Origin: Cellulomonas gelida
GTDB taxonomy: Bacteria > Actinomycetota > Actinomycetes > Actinomycetales > Cellulomonadaceae
NCBI RefSeq assembly: GCF_006538725.1
Contig: NZ_BJLQ01000023.1
Span: 1 to 63,043 of the forward strand
Length of the DNA: 63,043 nucleotides
Reading direction: 5' to 3'
Below the pieces are notes generated by a model that searched no databases, was not told the DNA's origin, and worked only from the letters and a program-made list of their open reading frames with translations. Below, piece after piece: positions 26,822 through 39,334 of the stretch. Position numbers and translations under genes: made by a program. Within the stretch, counting starts at the first letter, position 1; each line of letters begins with the position of its first letter.

Positions 26822-27091
26822 ATGGGCATTACCTCGGGCTTTGGAAAGAATGAGGGCCTGTTCAGCGGGATCGGTTCCCTAAATCTGCTGGCCGCTGGCA
26901 TCGGGCTCCTCATTTGGGCCGCCGTCGGTCCCGACGCGCACGTGACGAGCGACCAGGTGACGCTGGGTCCGGGGAGGGCTTACGCGATGGGAGAGCCCGC
27001 GGTGTTCGGACGCGAGAACGTCGACGGCGTCGCTCCCGACGAGGTCCTCACGAGGTGCACGAGAACAAGCTCCGTCTACGGCGTCGGATAG
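26822..27091 (+). CDS. Possible small membrane protein (hypothetical)
   Basis: 89 residues with GAAGG shortly before the ATG and one hydrophobic segment (SLNLLAAGIGLLIWAAVG, about 18-36) followed by a polar tail. No recognisable family. It lies in the low-GC island and may be the remnant of a larger transferred gene; it could equally be chance. Confidence 0.35.
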   Translation: MGITSGFGKNEGLFSGIGSLNLLAAGIGLLIWAAVGPDAHVTSDQVTLGPGRAYAMGEPAVFGRENVDGVAPDEVLTRCTRTSSVYGVG

Positions 27092-27120
27092 CGCGGCGCG
27101 TCCTGCCGCGAACCTCGGGC

Positions 27121-27140
27121 GACGCCGATCGCACGGCGTC
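27121..27140 (-). terminator. Weak hairpin downstream of clpB
   Basis: GACGCCG/CGGCGTC 7-bp stem with a 6-nt loop, 56 nt beyond the clpB stop. Followed by a direct repeat CAGTACCGC twice and CGGCGCCGGG twice between 27140 and 27182, of unknown role. Confidence 0.4.
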
Positions 27141-27195
27141 CGGCGCCGGGCAGTACCGCATCAGTACCGCTCGGCGCCGGGACCGGCCGGGCTGG

Positions 27196-29784
<2,589 letters not shown>

Positions 29785-29838
29785 GTGACCTCCTAGCGCG
29801 AACGACTCGCGCATCGCTGATTGTGTCGTCCTCTTCGC

Positions 29839-29875
29839 CTCAACGCGACAAAGTTGAGTGTATTCCGCTCAACTT
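29839..29875. promoter_or_regulatory. HAIR-like (HspR-associated) inverted repeats
   Basis: AAGTTGAG-N9-CTCAACTT at 29851-29875 resembles the HAIR consensus CTTGAGT-N7-ACTCAAG (here TTGAGT-N7-GCTCAA). A further CTCAAC at 29839 forms a second inverted repeat with the shared middle half-site, giving three alternating half-sites 14-15 bp apart. Confidence 0.75.
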
Positions 29876-30143
29876 CATCCGCTCCACCCCGATTCGTCGC
29901 GGCGACAGCACGCGAGGGCGCCGTCGCGCACTGCCCGGTGGTCGCACCCGCGCGACGGCAGCGAGCGCCGACGGACGTGCGCGACGAGCGCGCCGAGGGG
30001 ACCGAATCGATTTTCTCCATCGAAGTAGAGCCGCCTCCCTCGACACCCGACCGAGCCGTCGCGACGGTGGAGTCGCGCAGCTCTGCCCGGCGCGCCACCC
30101 GGCCGCCGACCGCGCGACGACTGACGACCTGGGAGGTTGGACG

Positions 30144-31406
30144 ATGAGACGACTTGCACGGGCGGCATGTGCCGGCGCCGTCGCGATCGGCACGCTGCTC
30201 GCCACGGCCGTGCTGGCGATCCCGGCCTCTGCGGCCGCGGGTGGGTCCGGTCCGTACCCGGCGGACTACGAGACCTCGAGCTCGCTGGCGAACCACACCA
30301 TCTACCGGCCCGCGAACCTGCCCTCGGCGAAGATGCCGATCCTGGTGTGGGGCAACGGCGCCTGCTCGGCCAACGGCACGTCCGCGTACAACTTCCTGCG
30401 CGAGATCGCCTCGCACGGGTTCCTCGTCATCTCCAACGGCGCTCCCAACGGCTCGGGCTCGACGAACTCGGCGATGCTCACCCAGTCGATCGACTGGGCC
30501 GTGGCCGAGAACGCGCGCAACGGCAGTCCCCTGCGCGACCGCCTCGACACCAGCAAGATCGCGGTCGCCGGGTTCTCGTGCGGCGGCATCGAGGCCTACG
30601 CCGTCTCCGGCGACCCGCGCGTGACGACGACGATGATCTTCAGCAGCGGCCTGCTCAACGACGGCGACGACTACCAGCTCCGGCGGCTCGACCACCCGAT
30701 CGCCTACTTCATCGGCGGCTCGGGCGACATCGCCTACCCCAACGCGATGGACGACTGGGGCAAGCTCCCGTCCGGGCTCCCGGCGTTCATGGGCAACCTG
30801 CCGGTCGGCCACGGAGGGACGTACGACCAGCAGAACGGCGGGGAGTTCGGCCGTGCCGCGGTGCTGTGGGTGAAGTGGCAGCTCAAGGGCGACAACGACG
30901 CCGGGCGGGTCTTCGTCAACCAGGGCTGCGGGCTGTGCGCCAACGGCGCGCAGTGGTCGGTGCAGCGCAAGAACCTCGTCCTGACCACCCCCACCCCGAC
31001 CCCCACGCCGACGCCCACGCCGACGCCCACGCCGACGCCCACTCCGACGCCCACTCCGACACCCACCGCGACTGCGACGCCCACGCCCACCTCGACGCCG
31101 ACGTCGACGCCGGGCGGCGCCTGCACCGCGATCTACTCGGTCGTCAACCAGTGGCCCGGCGGCTTCGTCGCACAGGTGGACGTCAAGGCGGGCCAGGCGC
31201 TCAGCGGGTGGGTCGTGCAGGTGACGCTGGCCAACGGCGCCACGGCGAGCAACACGTGGAGCGGCGTGCAGTCCGGCCCGAGTCAGTCGCCGACCGTGCG
31301 CAACGCGCCGTGGAACGGCTCACTGGCACCGGGCCAGAGCACGAGCTTCGGGTTCCAGGGTGTCGGCACGGGCGCCGGTGCCACGGTGACCTGCCAGGCA
31401 GCCTGA
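30144..31406 (+). CDS. Secreted alpha/beta hydrolase with C-terminal CBM2
   Basis: 420 residues. Signal peptide (1-31, AIPASAAA), an alpha/beta hydrolase domain (about 32-278) with nucleophile Ser145 in GFSCG, a Thr-Pro linker (about 280-322), and a family 2 carbohydrate-binding module (about 323-420) with paired terminal cysteines and surface tryptophans (WPGGF, GWVV, NTWSG, APWNG). CBM2 binds cellulose or xylan, so this is likely an esterase acting on plant cell wall, for example acetyl xylan or polyester bonds, though the catalytic specificity is not shown. The start has GGGAGG upstream. Confidence 0.9.
   Translation: MRRLARAACAGAVAIGTLLATAVLAIPASAAAGGSGPYPADYETSSSLANHTIYRPANLPSAKMPILVWGNGACSANGTSAYNFLREIASHGFLVISNGAPNGSGSTNSAMLTQSIDWAVAENARNGSPLRDRLDTSKIAVAGFSCGGIEAYAVSGDPRVTTTMIFSSGLLNDGDDYQLRRLDHPIAYFIGGSGDIAYPNAMDDWGKLPSGLPAFMGNLPVGHGGTYDQQNGGEFGRAAVLWVKWQLKGDNDAGRVFVNQGCGLCANGAQWSVQRKNLVLTTPTPTPTPTPTPTPTPTPTPTPTPTPTATATPTPTSTPTSTPGGACTAIYSVVNQWPGGFVAQVDVKAGQALSGWVVQVTLANGATASNTWSGVQSGPSQSPTVRNAPWNGSLAPGQSTSFGFQGVGTGAGATVTCQAA
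30984..31112 (+). repeat. Thr-Pro linker microsatellite
   Basis: Tandem 6-bp and 12-bp units (ACGCCC, CCGACGCCCACG) encoding (TP)n between the hydrolase and CBM2 domains; prone to length change by slippage. Confidence 0.9.
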
Positions 31407-31481
31407 GGGACTCGCCCGGGCACGCGGCCCGGTGCCGGTCGCGCGGACACGGCACCGGGCGCTGGCGCCCAGGCGCAGCAA

Positions 31482-31522
31482 GACGACGAGGCGCCCGACT
31501 GGGGGTCGGACGCCTCGTCGTC
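31482..31522. terminator. Terminator after the CBM2 hydrolase
   Basis: GACGACGAGGCG arms with an inner CCGAC/GTCGG stem, 76 nt after the stop codon. It lies between convergent genes and may serve both. Confidence 0.8.
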
Positions 31523-31541
31523 GGGCGCCTGCGCGCTCTGC

Positions 31542-31580
31542 GGGTGGACCTGGTCACGCCTGGCGTGACCTTCTCCACCC
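31542..31580. repeat. GGGTGGA/TCCACCC palindromic element, copy 1
   Basis: GGGTGGA, 3 nt, a perfect 9-bp GGTCACGCC/GGCGTGACC stem, 3 nt, TCCACCC. It shares its outer arms and layout with elements at 33955 and 45568. Confidence 0.65.
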
Positions 31581-31608
31581 GATGCGGCGCCTGCGCTGTG
31601 GGTGGAGC

Positions 31609-33164
<1,556 letters not shown>

Positions 33165-33167
33165 CGG

Positions 33168-33186
33168 CCGGCGCGCCACGCGCCGG
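33168..33186 (+). terminator. Hairpin after TetR gene
   Basis: CCGGCGCG/CGCGCCGG perfect 8-bp stem with CCA loop, 4 nt after the stop codon. Confidence 0.6.
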
Positions 33187-33276
33187 AACGTGCATCGACC
33201 CGACACCCCGCCGTCGCCGCCTCGTCATGTCCCGCGCCTAGCGTCGGCAGCGACCGATGACGACGAAAGGGCGACG

Positions 33277-33930
33277 ATGACCCTCACACTCACGCTCGTG
33301 CGGCACGGGCGGACCCACTTCAACGCGCGCCGCGTCCTGCAGGGCCGGTGCGACTCCCCTCTCACCCGCGAGGGTCGTGCCGGCGTGCGCACCACCGCGC
33401 GGCACCTGGCCGGCACCCCGTTCACCGCGGCGTGGTCCTCGCCGTCGGGGCGCGCGATCGCCACGGCGGTCGAGCTCCTGCGACACCACGACGACCTCCG
33501 GCTGCGCACCGACGCCGACCTGCGCGAGTACCACTTCGGGATCTACGAGCGTCGGCCCGAGACGAGCCTCGACGCCGTGGTCGCGTGGCCGACGCTCGTC
33601 GGACAGGTGCTCGCCGGCACGCATCCCGGCCTGCCCGGCGGAGAGCACGCCGCAGACTTCATGGCCCGCACGACGCGCGTGTTCGGCCGGCTCGTCGAGC
33701 GGCACCTCGGCACCGACGAGCACGTGCTCGTCGTCGGCCACGGGCTCGCGCTCGGCGCCTACCTGGCCACGCTCGAGCCGATCGGTCTCGTCGCGCTGCC
33801 GAACGCCTCGGTCACCACGGTCGAGGTCGACGAGACAGGCGCAGCCCGCATCACGGCCCTGGCCCGGGACGTCGCGGGCCAGGGCCACCTCGCATCCCGC
33901 CCCGCCCCCGCCCTGGCTCCGGTGGCCTGA
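33277..33930 (+). CDS. Histidine phosphatase (phosphoglycerate mutase-like) family protein
   Basis: 217 residues. Catalytic LVRHGRTHFN (His10) at the start, substrate-contact REYHFGIYE (near 86-94), and second His in VVGHGLALG (near 155). The fold covers phosphoglycerate mutases, alpha-ribazole phosphatase and broad phosphatases; this member is most likely a phosphatase of unknown substrate. GAAAGGG precedes the ATG. Followed by a long hairpin. Confidence 0.9.
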   Translation: MTLTLTLVRHGRTHFNARRVLQGRCDSPLTREGRAGVRTTARHLAGTPFTAAWSSPSGRAIATAVELLRHHDDLRLRTDADLREYHFGIYERRPETSLDAVVAWPTLVGQVLAGTHPGLPGGEHAADFMARTTRVFGRLVERHLGTDEHVLVVGHGLALGAYLATLEPIGLVALPNASVTTVEVDETGAARITALARDVAGQGHLASRPAPALAPVA

Positions 33931-33954
33931 CCCTCCCTGCCCGGTCTGAGCCGC

Positions 33955-34001
33955 GACCGGGTGGACTTGCGCTCGCTCAGCGAGCGGAACTCCACCCGGT
34001 C
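33955..34001. repeat. GGGTGGA/TCCACCC palindromic element, copy 2
   Basis: GACCGGGTGGA, 4 nt, CGCTCGCT/AGCGAGCG, 4 nt, TCCACCCGGTC: a 47-nt nearly perfect hairpin between two same-strand genes. It can act as terminator of the phosphatase gene. Confidence 0.7.
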
Positions 34002-34043
34002 CCGCCTCCACCCGGTCCCCGCGGGAGGTGCGACGATGCCCGG

Positions 34044-35072
34044 ATGGGCGACGACACGGGCAGCGGCGGGGGCACGACGAGCGCGGCGGGCGCGGGGCGG
34101 GCCGGCGCGGCGGTGTGGGACGACGAGCGGGCCGACCTGCTCGGGGAGCCGTGGGTCGCGCGGACGCTGCACCTGCCGCCGGATGCGGAGACGGCCCGCG
34201 AGGGCGTCGAGCCCGTGGCGACGCTCGTGCACCGGCCCGCGCGGCATCGTCGGGCCGTGCTCTACCTGCACGGCTTCGTCGACTACTTCTTCCACACCCA
34301 CGTCGCGGACGCCCTCGACGCCGCCGGCTGGGACCTGTACGCGCTCGAGCTGCGGGACTACGGGCGCTCGATCCGGCCCGGCCGGCCCGCCAACCACACA
34401 CGCGAGCTCGCCACGTACGCCCAGGAGATCGACGCCGCCGTGGCGCTGCTGCGCACCGACCACGACCATGTCGCCCTGCTCGGCCACTCCACGGGCGGCC
34501 TGGTCGCCGCGCTGTGGGCGCACGCGCGCCCCGGCGGGGTGGACGCGGTCGTGCTCAACTCCCCGTGGCTCGACCTGCGCGGGTCCTGGTTCGAGCGGCA
34601 CGTCCTCACGCACTGCCTGGGCCCGCTGAGCAGGGTCGCGCCCGACCTCGTGCTCGGGCACATCGCGCCGCACTACGGGCGCGCGCTGCACCAGGACACG
34701 GGCGGCGAGTGGGACTTCGACCTCGCCTGGAAGCCGCACGAGGGCTTCCCCGCGCGGGCCTCGTTCGTCCGGACCATCCGGGTGGGGCACGCGCGCGTGG
34801 GCCGTGGGCTGGCGATCGCCGAGCCCGTGCTGGTGCTCACGTCCGACGCGACCGGTCCCGACGACCGCGAGCACGACGCGCTGCTGACCACCGACTCCGT
34901 GCTCGACGTCGACCACATCGCCGCGCGGGCGCCGCTGCTCGGCCCGGACGTCACGCTCGTCGTCGTGCCCGGCGGCTCGCACGACCTGGCGCTGTCCCCC
35001 AGCCCCGCCCGCGAGCGCTACGTGGCCGAGGTCGTCCGGTTCCTCGACGAGCGCGTACCGCCGCAGGGGTAG
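34044..35072 (+). CDS. Alpha/beta hydrolase (serine aminopeptidase/lysophospholipase-like)
   Basis: 342 residues, cytoplasmic. Hydrolase_4 pattern: LYLHGFVDYFFHTHVADAL (about 73-91), nucleophile Ser149 in LLGHSTGG, a cap region, and His in GGSHDLALS near 313. Such proteins resemble monoacylglycerol lipases; substrate unknown. The ATG start has a poor ribosome-binding site. The YihY-type gene begins 2 bp after its stop, so the two are co-transcribed and likely coupled. Confidence 0.88.
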   Translation: MGDDTGSGGGTTSAAGAGRAGAAVWDDERADLLGEPWVARTLHLPPDAETAREGVEPVATLVHRPARHRRAVLYLHGFVDYFFHTHVADALDAAGWDLYALELRDYGRSIRPGRPANHTRELATYAQEIDAAVALLRTDHDHVALLGHSTGGLVAALWAHARPGGVDAVVLNSPWLDLRGSWFERHVLTHCLGPLSRVAPDLVLGHIAPHYGRALHQDTGGEWDFDLAWKPHEGFPARASFVRTIRVGHARVGRGLAIAEPVLVLTSDATGPDDREHDALLTTDSVLDVDHIAARAPLLGPDVTLVVVPGGSHDLALSPSPARERYVAEVVRFLDERVPPQG

Positions 35073-35074
35073 CC

Positions 35075-35998
35075 GTGGCGGGCGGGGTCGCGCGGGGGGC
35101 GGCAGCGGCACGGGCCTGGGGGCTGCGTCGCTGGGACGCCACGCGCGGCACCCCGACCGGTCGTCTGCTCGAGCGCATCGTGCGCGAGCTCGTCGCGATC
35201 GAGGTGTTCGACCGCGCCATGACGCTCGCCGCGCAGGCGTTCACCTCGATCGTCCCGCTCATGCTGGTGACCGCCGCGTTGCGGCCGGACGACGAGGGGG
35301 TCGGCAGCTGGGTCTCGGGCTCGCTCGGCCTGTCCGACGAGACGCGCGCCGCGCTCGCGGGCTCGGTGCCGGACTCGAGCCAGATCGCGAGCACCATCGG
35401 GATCCTGGGCATCCTCGTCGCGCTGATCTCGGCGACGTCGTTCGCGCGTGCGCTCGAGCGGGTCTACGTCCGTGTCTGGGGCGCCCGGCGTCCCGGGCTG
35501 CGCAACGCGTGGCGCTGGCTCGCGACCGTCCTGGCCGTCGCGCTCGCGACATCGATCGTCGCGTTCACGCGTGACGTGGTGACGTCGTCGTGGCGGGGCG
35601 TCACCCAGCTCGCGGTGCAGGCGCTCATCTGGTCGGCCGTGTTCACGCTCGTGCCGCAGCTGCTGCTGCGCCGCCAGCTCCCGCGCCGCCCGGTCGTGGT
35701 GACGGGTGTGCTGACGGGCGTCGCCATCGCGCTGCTCGGTCAGGCCGGGTCCGTCTACCTGCCGCTCGCGCTGACGGCCGGTGCGCGCCAGTTCGGCGTG
35801 CTGGGGCTGGTGTTCGCCTACCTCGGGTGGCTGTTCGCGCTCGCGCTCGTGGTGATCGCGTGCATGGCGATCGGGCACGCGTGCGCGTCCGACGACGGCC
35901 CCGTGGGCCGGTGGGTCCGCGGCACCGGCCCGGACGCTCGTGCGCCGACGACCGACGGCCCGCGTCCCTCGCCGACGGCTGCGGACGCCGACCTCTGA
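35075..35998 (+). CDS. YihY/BrkB-like inner-membrane protein
   Basis: 307 residues with about six hydrophobic segments and the YihY pattern (LAAQAFTSIVPLMLV near 45-60; AFARALERVYVR-like and WRWLATVLAV in the middle; FGVLGLVFAYLGWLFALALVV near the end). Function of the family is unsettled; it was once mislabelled ribonuclease BN. GTG start with AGGGG upstream, 2 bp after the hydrolase stop. The C-terminal tail is short and disordered. Confidence 0.82.
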   Translation: MAGGVARGAAAARAWGLRRWDATRGTPTGRLLERIVRELVAIEVFDRAMTLAAQAFTSIVPLMLVTAALRPDDEGVGSWVSGSLGLSDETRAALAGSVPDSSQIASTIGILGILVALISATSFARALERVYVRVWGARRPGLRNAWRWLATVLAVALATSIVAFTRDVVTSSWRGVTQLAVQALIWSAVFTLVPQLLLRRQLPRRPVVVTGVLTGVAIALLGQAGSVYLPLALTAGARQFGVLGLVFAYLGWLFALALVVIACMAIGHACASDDGPVGRWVRGTGPDARAPTTDGPRPSPTAADADL

Positions 35999-36020
35999 CG
36001 ACGGACGCCTGGCCGCGGCG

Positions 36021-37031
36021 TCAGTGCGGGGCCCGGCGGGGTGTGAGCCCCGGGTCCTCGGGCTCCGCGAGCGACAGGAGCGCACCGACGACGCCGGGCG
36101 TCGCACGGATGCGACGCTCGAGCGCGGCGAGCTGGTGCGAGGCCGCTGTCTCGTCGGGCTCGCCCACCAGGTCCACGGCACCGGACAGGAACACCTTCCG
36201 CGCCCCGACGAGCTCGAGCCTCAGCTCGCTGACGCGCGCGACCTCGGGCTGGGCCTGCAGGGTCGCGAGCGCGGCGTTCCACAGGCGGTCGTCGGCGACC
36301 TCGCCGACGAGGAACCTGCGGTTGCGCTCGATCAGGACCACCGCGACCACGCCGAGCAGGATCCCGACGAGGATCGAGCCGATCGCGTCGGGCACGGTCG
36401 ACCCCGTGATCTCGTGCGCCGCGATCCCCGCGGCGGCGATGACGATGCCGACGAGTGCGGCCGCGTCCTCGAAGAACACCGCGCGCACGGTCGGGTCCGA
36501 CGTGCGCAGCACGTGCTCGAGCAGCCCCTGGTCGCGGCGCCGCGCGGCGGTGCGCACCTGCCGGTTGGCCTGCAGGAACGAGACACCCTCCAGGACGAAC
36601 GCGACCCCGAGCACGGCGTAGGCGACGCCGAAGTCGGTGGCCGGCTCGGGGTGGGCGAGCTCGGAGATCCCGTGCGTGATCGAGACCCCGGCGCCCACCG
36701 CGAACAGCCCGATCGCCGCGAACAGCGACCACACGTAGACCTCGCGGCCGTACCCGAGCGGGTGGGTGCGGTCGGCGGGGCGGGCGGCCTTGCGCTGCGC
36801 GATGAGCAGGAACACCTCGTTGCCCGTGTCCGCCCACGAGTGCGCGGCCTCGGCGAGCATCGACGCTGCGCCCGTGACCATGGCCGCGATCGACTTGGCG
36901 ACCGCGATGAGCAGGTTGGCCCCGAGCGCGATCGCCACCGTCAGCGCGGACTCGTCCCGCGTGTCGTCGGACCCGGTCAGGACGGGCAGTGCGCCGGGCG
37001 CGCCGGGCTCCACGGGTGACGGCCCGCTCAT
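36021..37031 (-). CDS. Cation diffusion facilitator (CDF) family transporter
   Basis: 336 residues, about six membrane helices, exporting divalent metal (Zn, Fe, Co, Mn) by proton antiport. The TM2 metal site HSWAD (His64, Asp68) and a TM5 site FEDAAALVG are present. The cytoplasmic C-terminal domain (about 225-315) lacks a His-rich loop. Closest in pattern to the ZT_dimer-lacking group seen in actinobacteria. Its ATG overlaps the ClC stop by 4 bp (ATGA), so the two membrane proteins are translationally coupled. Confidence 0.9.
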   Translation of the reverse strand: MSGPSPVEPGAPGALPVLTGSDDTRDESALTVAIALGANLLIAVAKSIAAMVTGAASMLAEAAHSWADTGNEVFLLIAQRKAARPADRTHPLGYGREVYVWSLFAAIGLFAVGAGVSITHGISELAHPEPATDFGVAYAVLGVAFVLEGVSFLQANRQVRTAARRRDQGLLEHVLRTSDPTVRAVFFEDAAALVGIVIAAAGIAAHEITGSTVPDAIGSILVGILLGVVAVVLIERNRRFLVGEVADDRLWNAALATLQAQPEVARVSELRLELVGARKVFLSGAVDLVGEPDETAASHQLAALERRIRATPGVVGALLSLAEPEDPGLTPRRAPH

Positions 37032-38542
37032 GGCCGCTCCCCCGCGTCGGGCGGGTCCGGCGTCAGCTCGGCCCCGGCTGCGGCCGCCGGTCGGGGGACG
37101 CCCGGCTCGGGGACGCCCGGCTCGGGGACGCCCGGCTCGGGGACGCCCGGTTCGGAGACGCCCGGTTGGAGGGCGCCCGGCGCGGGCACGCTCGGCGCAG
37201 GCACGGGCAGGGCGGTCCCGGCGGGGGCGGCCGCCATCGCCGCCTCGTCGGCGTCCGCCCGTCGTCGGCCCAGGAGGTCGCGGTGGTCCAGGACCGCGGA
37301 CCCGAGCCACGCCGCGACGGTCGCGATCACCGCGACGGGCACCGCGTCGAGCCCGGGACGCCCGACGAGGAGCGCGGCGAAGAGCACGGGCGAGACGACC
37401 ATGCGCGTCATCGCCGCCATGCCCGCCCCGGCGCCCACCGCGATCGCCACGGTCGGCGACAGGTCGACCGTCACGACCGCGAACGACGCGAACGCGACCC
37501 CCATGAAGATCGCCGGGAAGATCGGCCCGCCCCGGAAGCCCGCCCCGAGGCTCACGGCGTAGGCCAGCACCTTCGCGACGAGCACGACGAGCACGGCGGC
37601 GACCGATCCGCTGGCGACGAGGTCCGGGATCGACGACTGCCCCGAGAACAGGACTTCCTGCGGGTCCGCACCGAGCGCGTCCGCGACGAGCGCCAGCACG
37701 CCGACCGCGAGCCCGCCCAGCAGCAGCAGGGGCCCCCGACCGAGCCGAGGCTCGAGGCCCGCGAGCGACGTGGCGGCCCGTCGCACGAGCCGCGCGACGA
37801 CGGCCGCGAGCACCCCGACGAGCACCGCGACGACCACGTCACGCACCAGGACGGTCTCGTACTCCGGGAGTCCGGGCATCGCGAGCCCGCCGACCGGGAG
37901 CCCGGCCCACGAGCCGAGGCCCGTCACGAGCGTGTACGCGACGGCGGCGGACACGAGCGCCGGCACGAGCAGCGGGATGACGAGCGCGCCGGCCCCGACG
38001 CCGCCCTCGAGCAGCATGAGCCCCGCGACGAGCGGCCCCCCGAACAGCGTCGACATCGCCGCGCCGGACCCGGCCGTCGCCACGACGGTCCGGCCCTGGT
38101 CCGTCATCCGCGCCCACGACGTGACCCACGTGCCGACGATCGCCCCCAGCGCGATCAGGGGCGCCTCGGGGCCCAGCACCATGCCGAACGGCAACGTCGC
38201 GACCGCGGCCAGCGCGACTCCCCAGGCGTCCGGCGGCCGCGGCGCGCCGCCCAGGTGCAGCCCGTGGATGGGCGACGCCCCGCCGTCACCGGGCAGCATC
38301 CGGGCGAGATGGACGAGCAGGCCGCCGAGCACGGGCAGGGCGAGCACGAGGTACCAGGGCGGCGCGTCGGCGCCGAGCAGCACCGGCAGGTCGTCCCACA
38401 GCCAGGACTCGAGCTCGTGCACCAGGCCGATGAACGCGAAGGCGACGAGACCGGCGGGCAGGCCGACGAGCGCTCCCAGCAGCGCGAGGCGTGCCAGGTC
38501 GCGGGGCGGCACGTGCGAAGCGGGCTCACCGGCCTGCGGCAT
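37028..38542 (-). CDS. ClC family chloride channel/transporter
   Basis: 504 residues with 10 or more membrane segments. The gating-glutamate region reads GPEAPLIALG (Glu126) instead of the usual G(K/R)EGPxxxxG; SGAAMSTLFGGPLVAGLMLLE and FRGGPIFPAIFMGVA are the other ClC signatures. No CBS domains. The C-terminal tail (about 440-504) carries pentapeptide PGVPE repeats encoded by tandem 15-bp units. ATG start. Divergent from trmB over 57 bp; coupled to the CDF transporter downstream, suggesting linked ion handling. Confidence 0.9.
   Translation of the reverse strand: MPQAGEPASHVPPRDLARLALLGALVGLPAGLVAFAFIGLVHELESWLWDDLPVLLGADAPPWYLVLALPVLGGLLVHLARMLPGDGGASPIHGLHLGGAPRPPDAWGVALAAVATLPFGMVLGPEAPLIALGAIVGTWVTSWARMTDQGRTVVATAGSGAAMSTLFGGPLVAGLMLLEGGVGAGALVIPLLVPALVSAAVAYTLVTGLGSWAGLPVGGLAMPGLPEYETVLVRDVVVAVLVGVLAAVVARLVRRAATSLAGLEPRLGRGPLLLLGGLAVGVLALVADALGADPQEVLFSGQSSIPDLVASGSVAAVLVVLVAKVLAYAVSLGAGFRGGPIFPAIFMGVAFASFAVVTVDLSPTVAIAVGAGAGMAAMTRMVVSPVLFAALLVGRPGLDAVPVAVIATVAAWLGSAVLDHRDLLGRRRADADEAAMAAAPAGTALPVPAPSVPAPGALQPGVSEPGVPEPGVPEPGVPEPGVPRPAAAAGAELTPDPPDAGERP
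37094..37183. repeat. Tandem 15-bp repeats in the ClC tail
   Basis: Six head-to-tail units of GGGGACGCCCGGCTC (last three diverged), translating leftward as PGVPE/PGVSE. Likely variable in copy number between strains. Confidence 0.85.
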
Positions 38543-38599
38543 GAGGCCGACAGTAGCCACGCGACGGCGGGGCCGCGCGGGGTCCGTAGGCTGCTGTGC

Positions 38600-39334
38600 G
38601 TGAGCCAGCCGCCCGACGCGTTCCGCCACGAGGCTGCGCGCCCGCACGAGCCGTTGCGCACGTTCCATCCGCGGCGCGCGGCGCTCGGCCGCGACCGCAC
38701 GGACGCGCTGACGCGCCTGTTCCCCCGGTTCGGCTTCTCCGTGCACGACGAGGCCTCGCCGTTCCCCCGCACGCCAGACGGTCTGCTCGACGCCACCGCG
38801 CTGTTCGGCCGCCGCGCGCCGCTCGTGCTCGAGATCGGGCCGGGCATGGGCGAGACGACCGCGGCGATGGCCCAGGCCGACCCGGACCGCGACTACCTCG
38901 CGGTCGAGGTGCACCTGCCGGGCCTGGCGAACCTGCTCGTGCTCGTCGAACGGCTCGGCCTGACGAACCTGCGCGTCGCGCACGGCGACGCGCTCGACCT
39001 GGCCCGGCACGCGATCGGCGAGTCGACGCTCGACGCCGTGCACGCCTTCTTCCCCGACCCGTGGCCCAAGGCCCGCCACCACAAGCGCCGGCTCGTCCAG
39101 CCCGAGCACGTGGCGCTGCTGCGCTCGCGCCTGCGGCCGGGCGGCACGCTGCACGTCGCGACGGACTGGGCGCCGTACGCCGAGCAGATGGTCGAGGTCC
39201 TCGCGGCCGACGAGGGCCTCGACTCGGCCGGCGCGGTCCCCCGACCGCCGCACCGCCCGGTCACCAAGTTCGAGGCCCGTGGGCTGGCGACCGGCCGCCC
39301 CTCCACCGACGTGATCGCGAGGCGCACGGCATGA
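38600..39334 (+). CDS. trmB: tRNA (guanine-N7-)-methyltransferase TrmB
   Basis: 244 residues. Forms m7G46 in tRNA variable loops using SAM. SAM motif VLEIGPGMGETTAAMA (about 75-90) and the family signature FFPDPWPKARHHKRR (about 150-164) are clear. GTG start chosen to give MSQPPDAFRHE. Its stop overlaps the next ATG (ATGA), so the downstream gene is coupled. Confidence 0.95.
   Translation: MSQPPDAFRHEAARPHEPLRTFHPRRAALGRDRTDALTRLFPRFGFSVHDEASPFPRTPDGLLDATALFGRRAPLVLEIGPGMGETTAAMAQADPDRDYLAVEVHLPGLANLLVLVERLGLTNLRVAHGDALDLARHAIGESTLDAVHAFFPDPWPKARHHKRRLVQPEHVALLRSRLRPGGTLHVATDWAPYAEQMVEVLAADEGLDSAGAVPRPPHRPVTKFEARGLATGRPSTDVIARRTA

Noticed and set aside
30984..31112. Regular short repeats that could suggest a CRISPR array
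   Set aside because: They are 6-12-bp coding units for a Thr-Pro linker without spacers.
35075..35998. Annotation as ribonuclease BN
   Set aside because: The YihY family was once given that name in error; the sequence is a multi-pass membrane protein without nuclease motifs.
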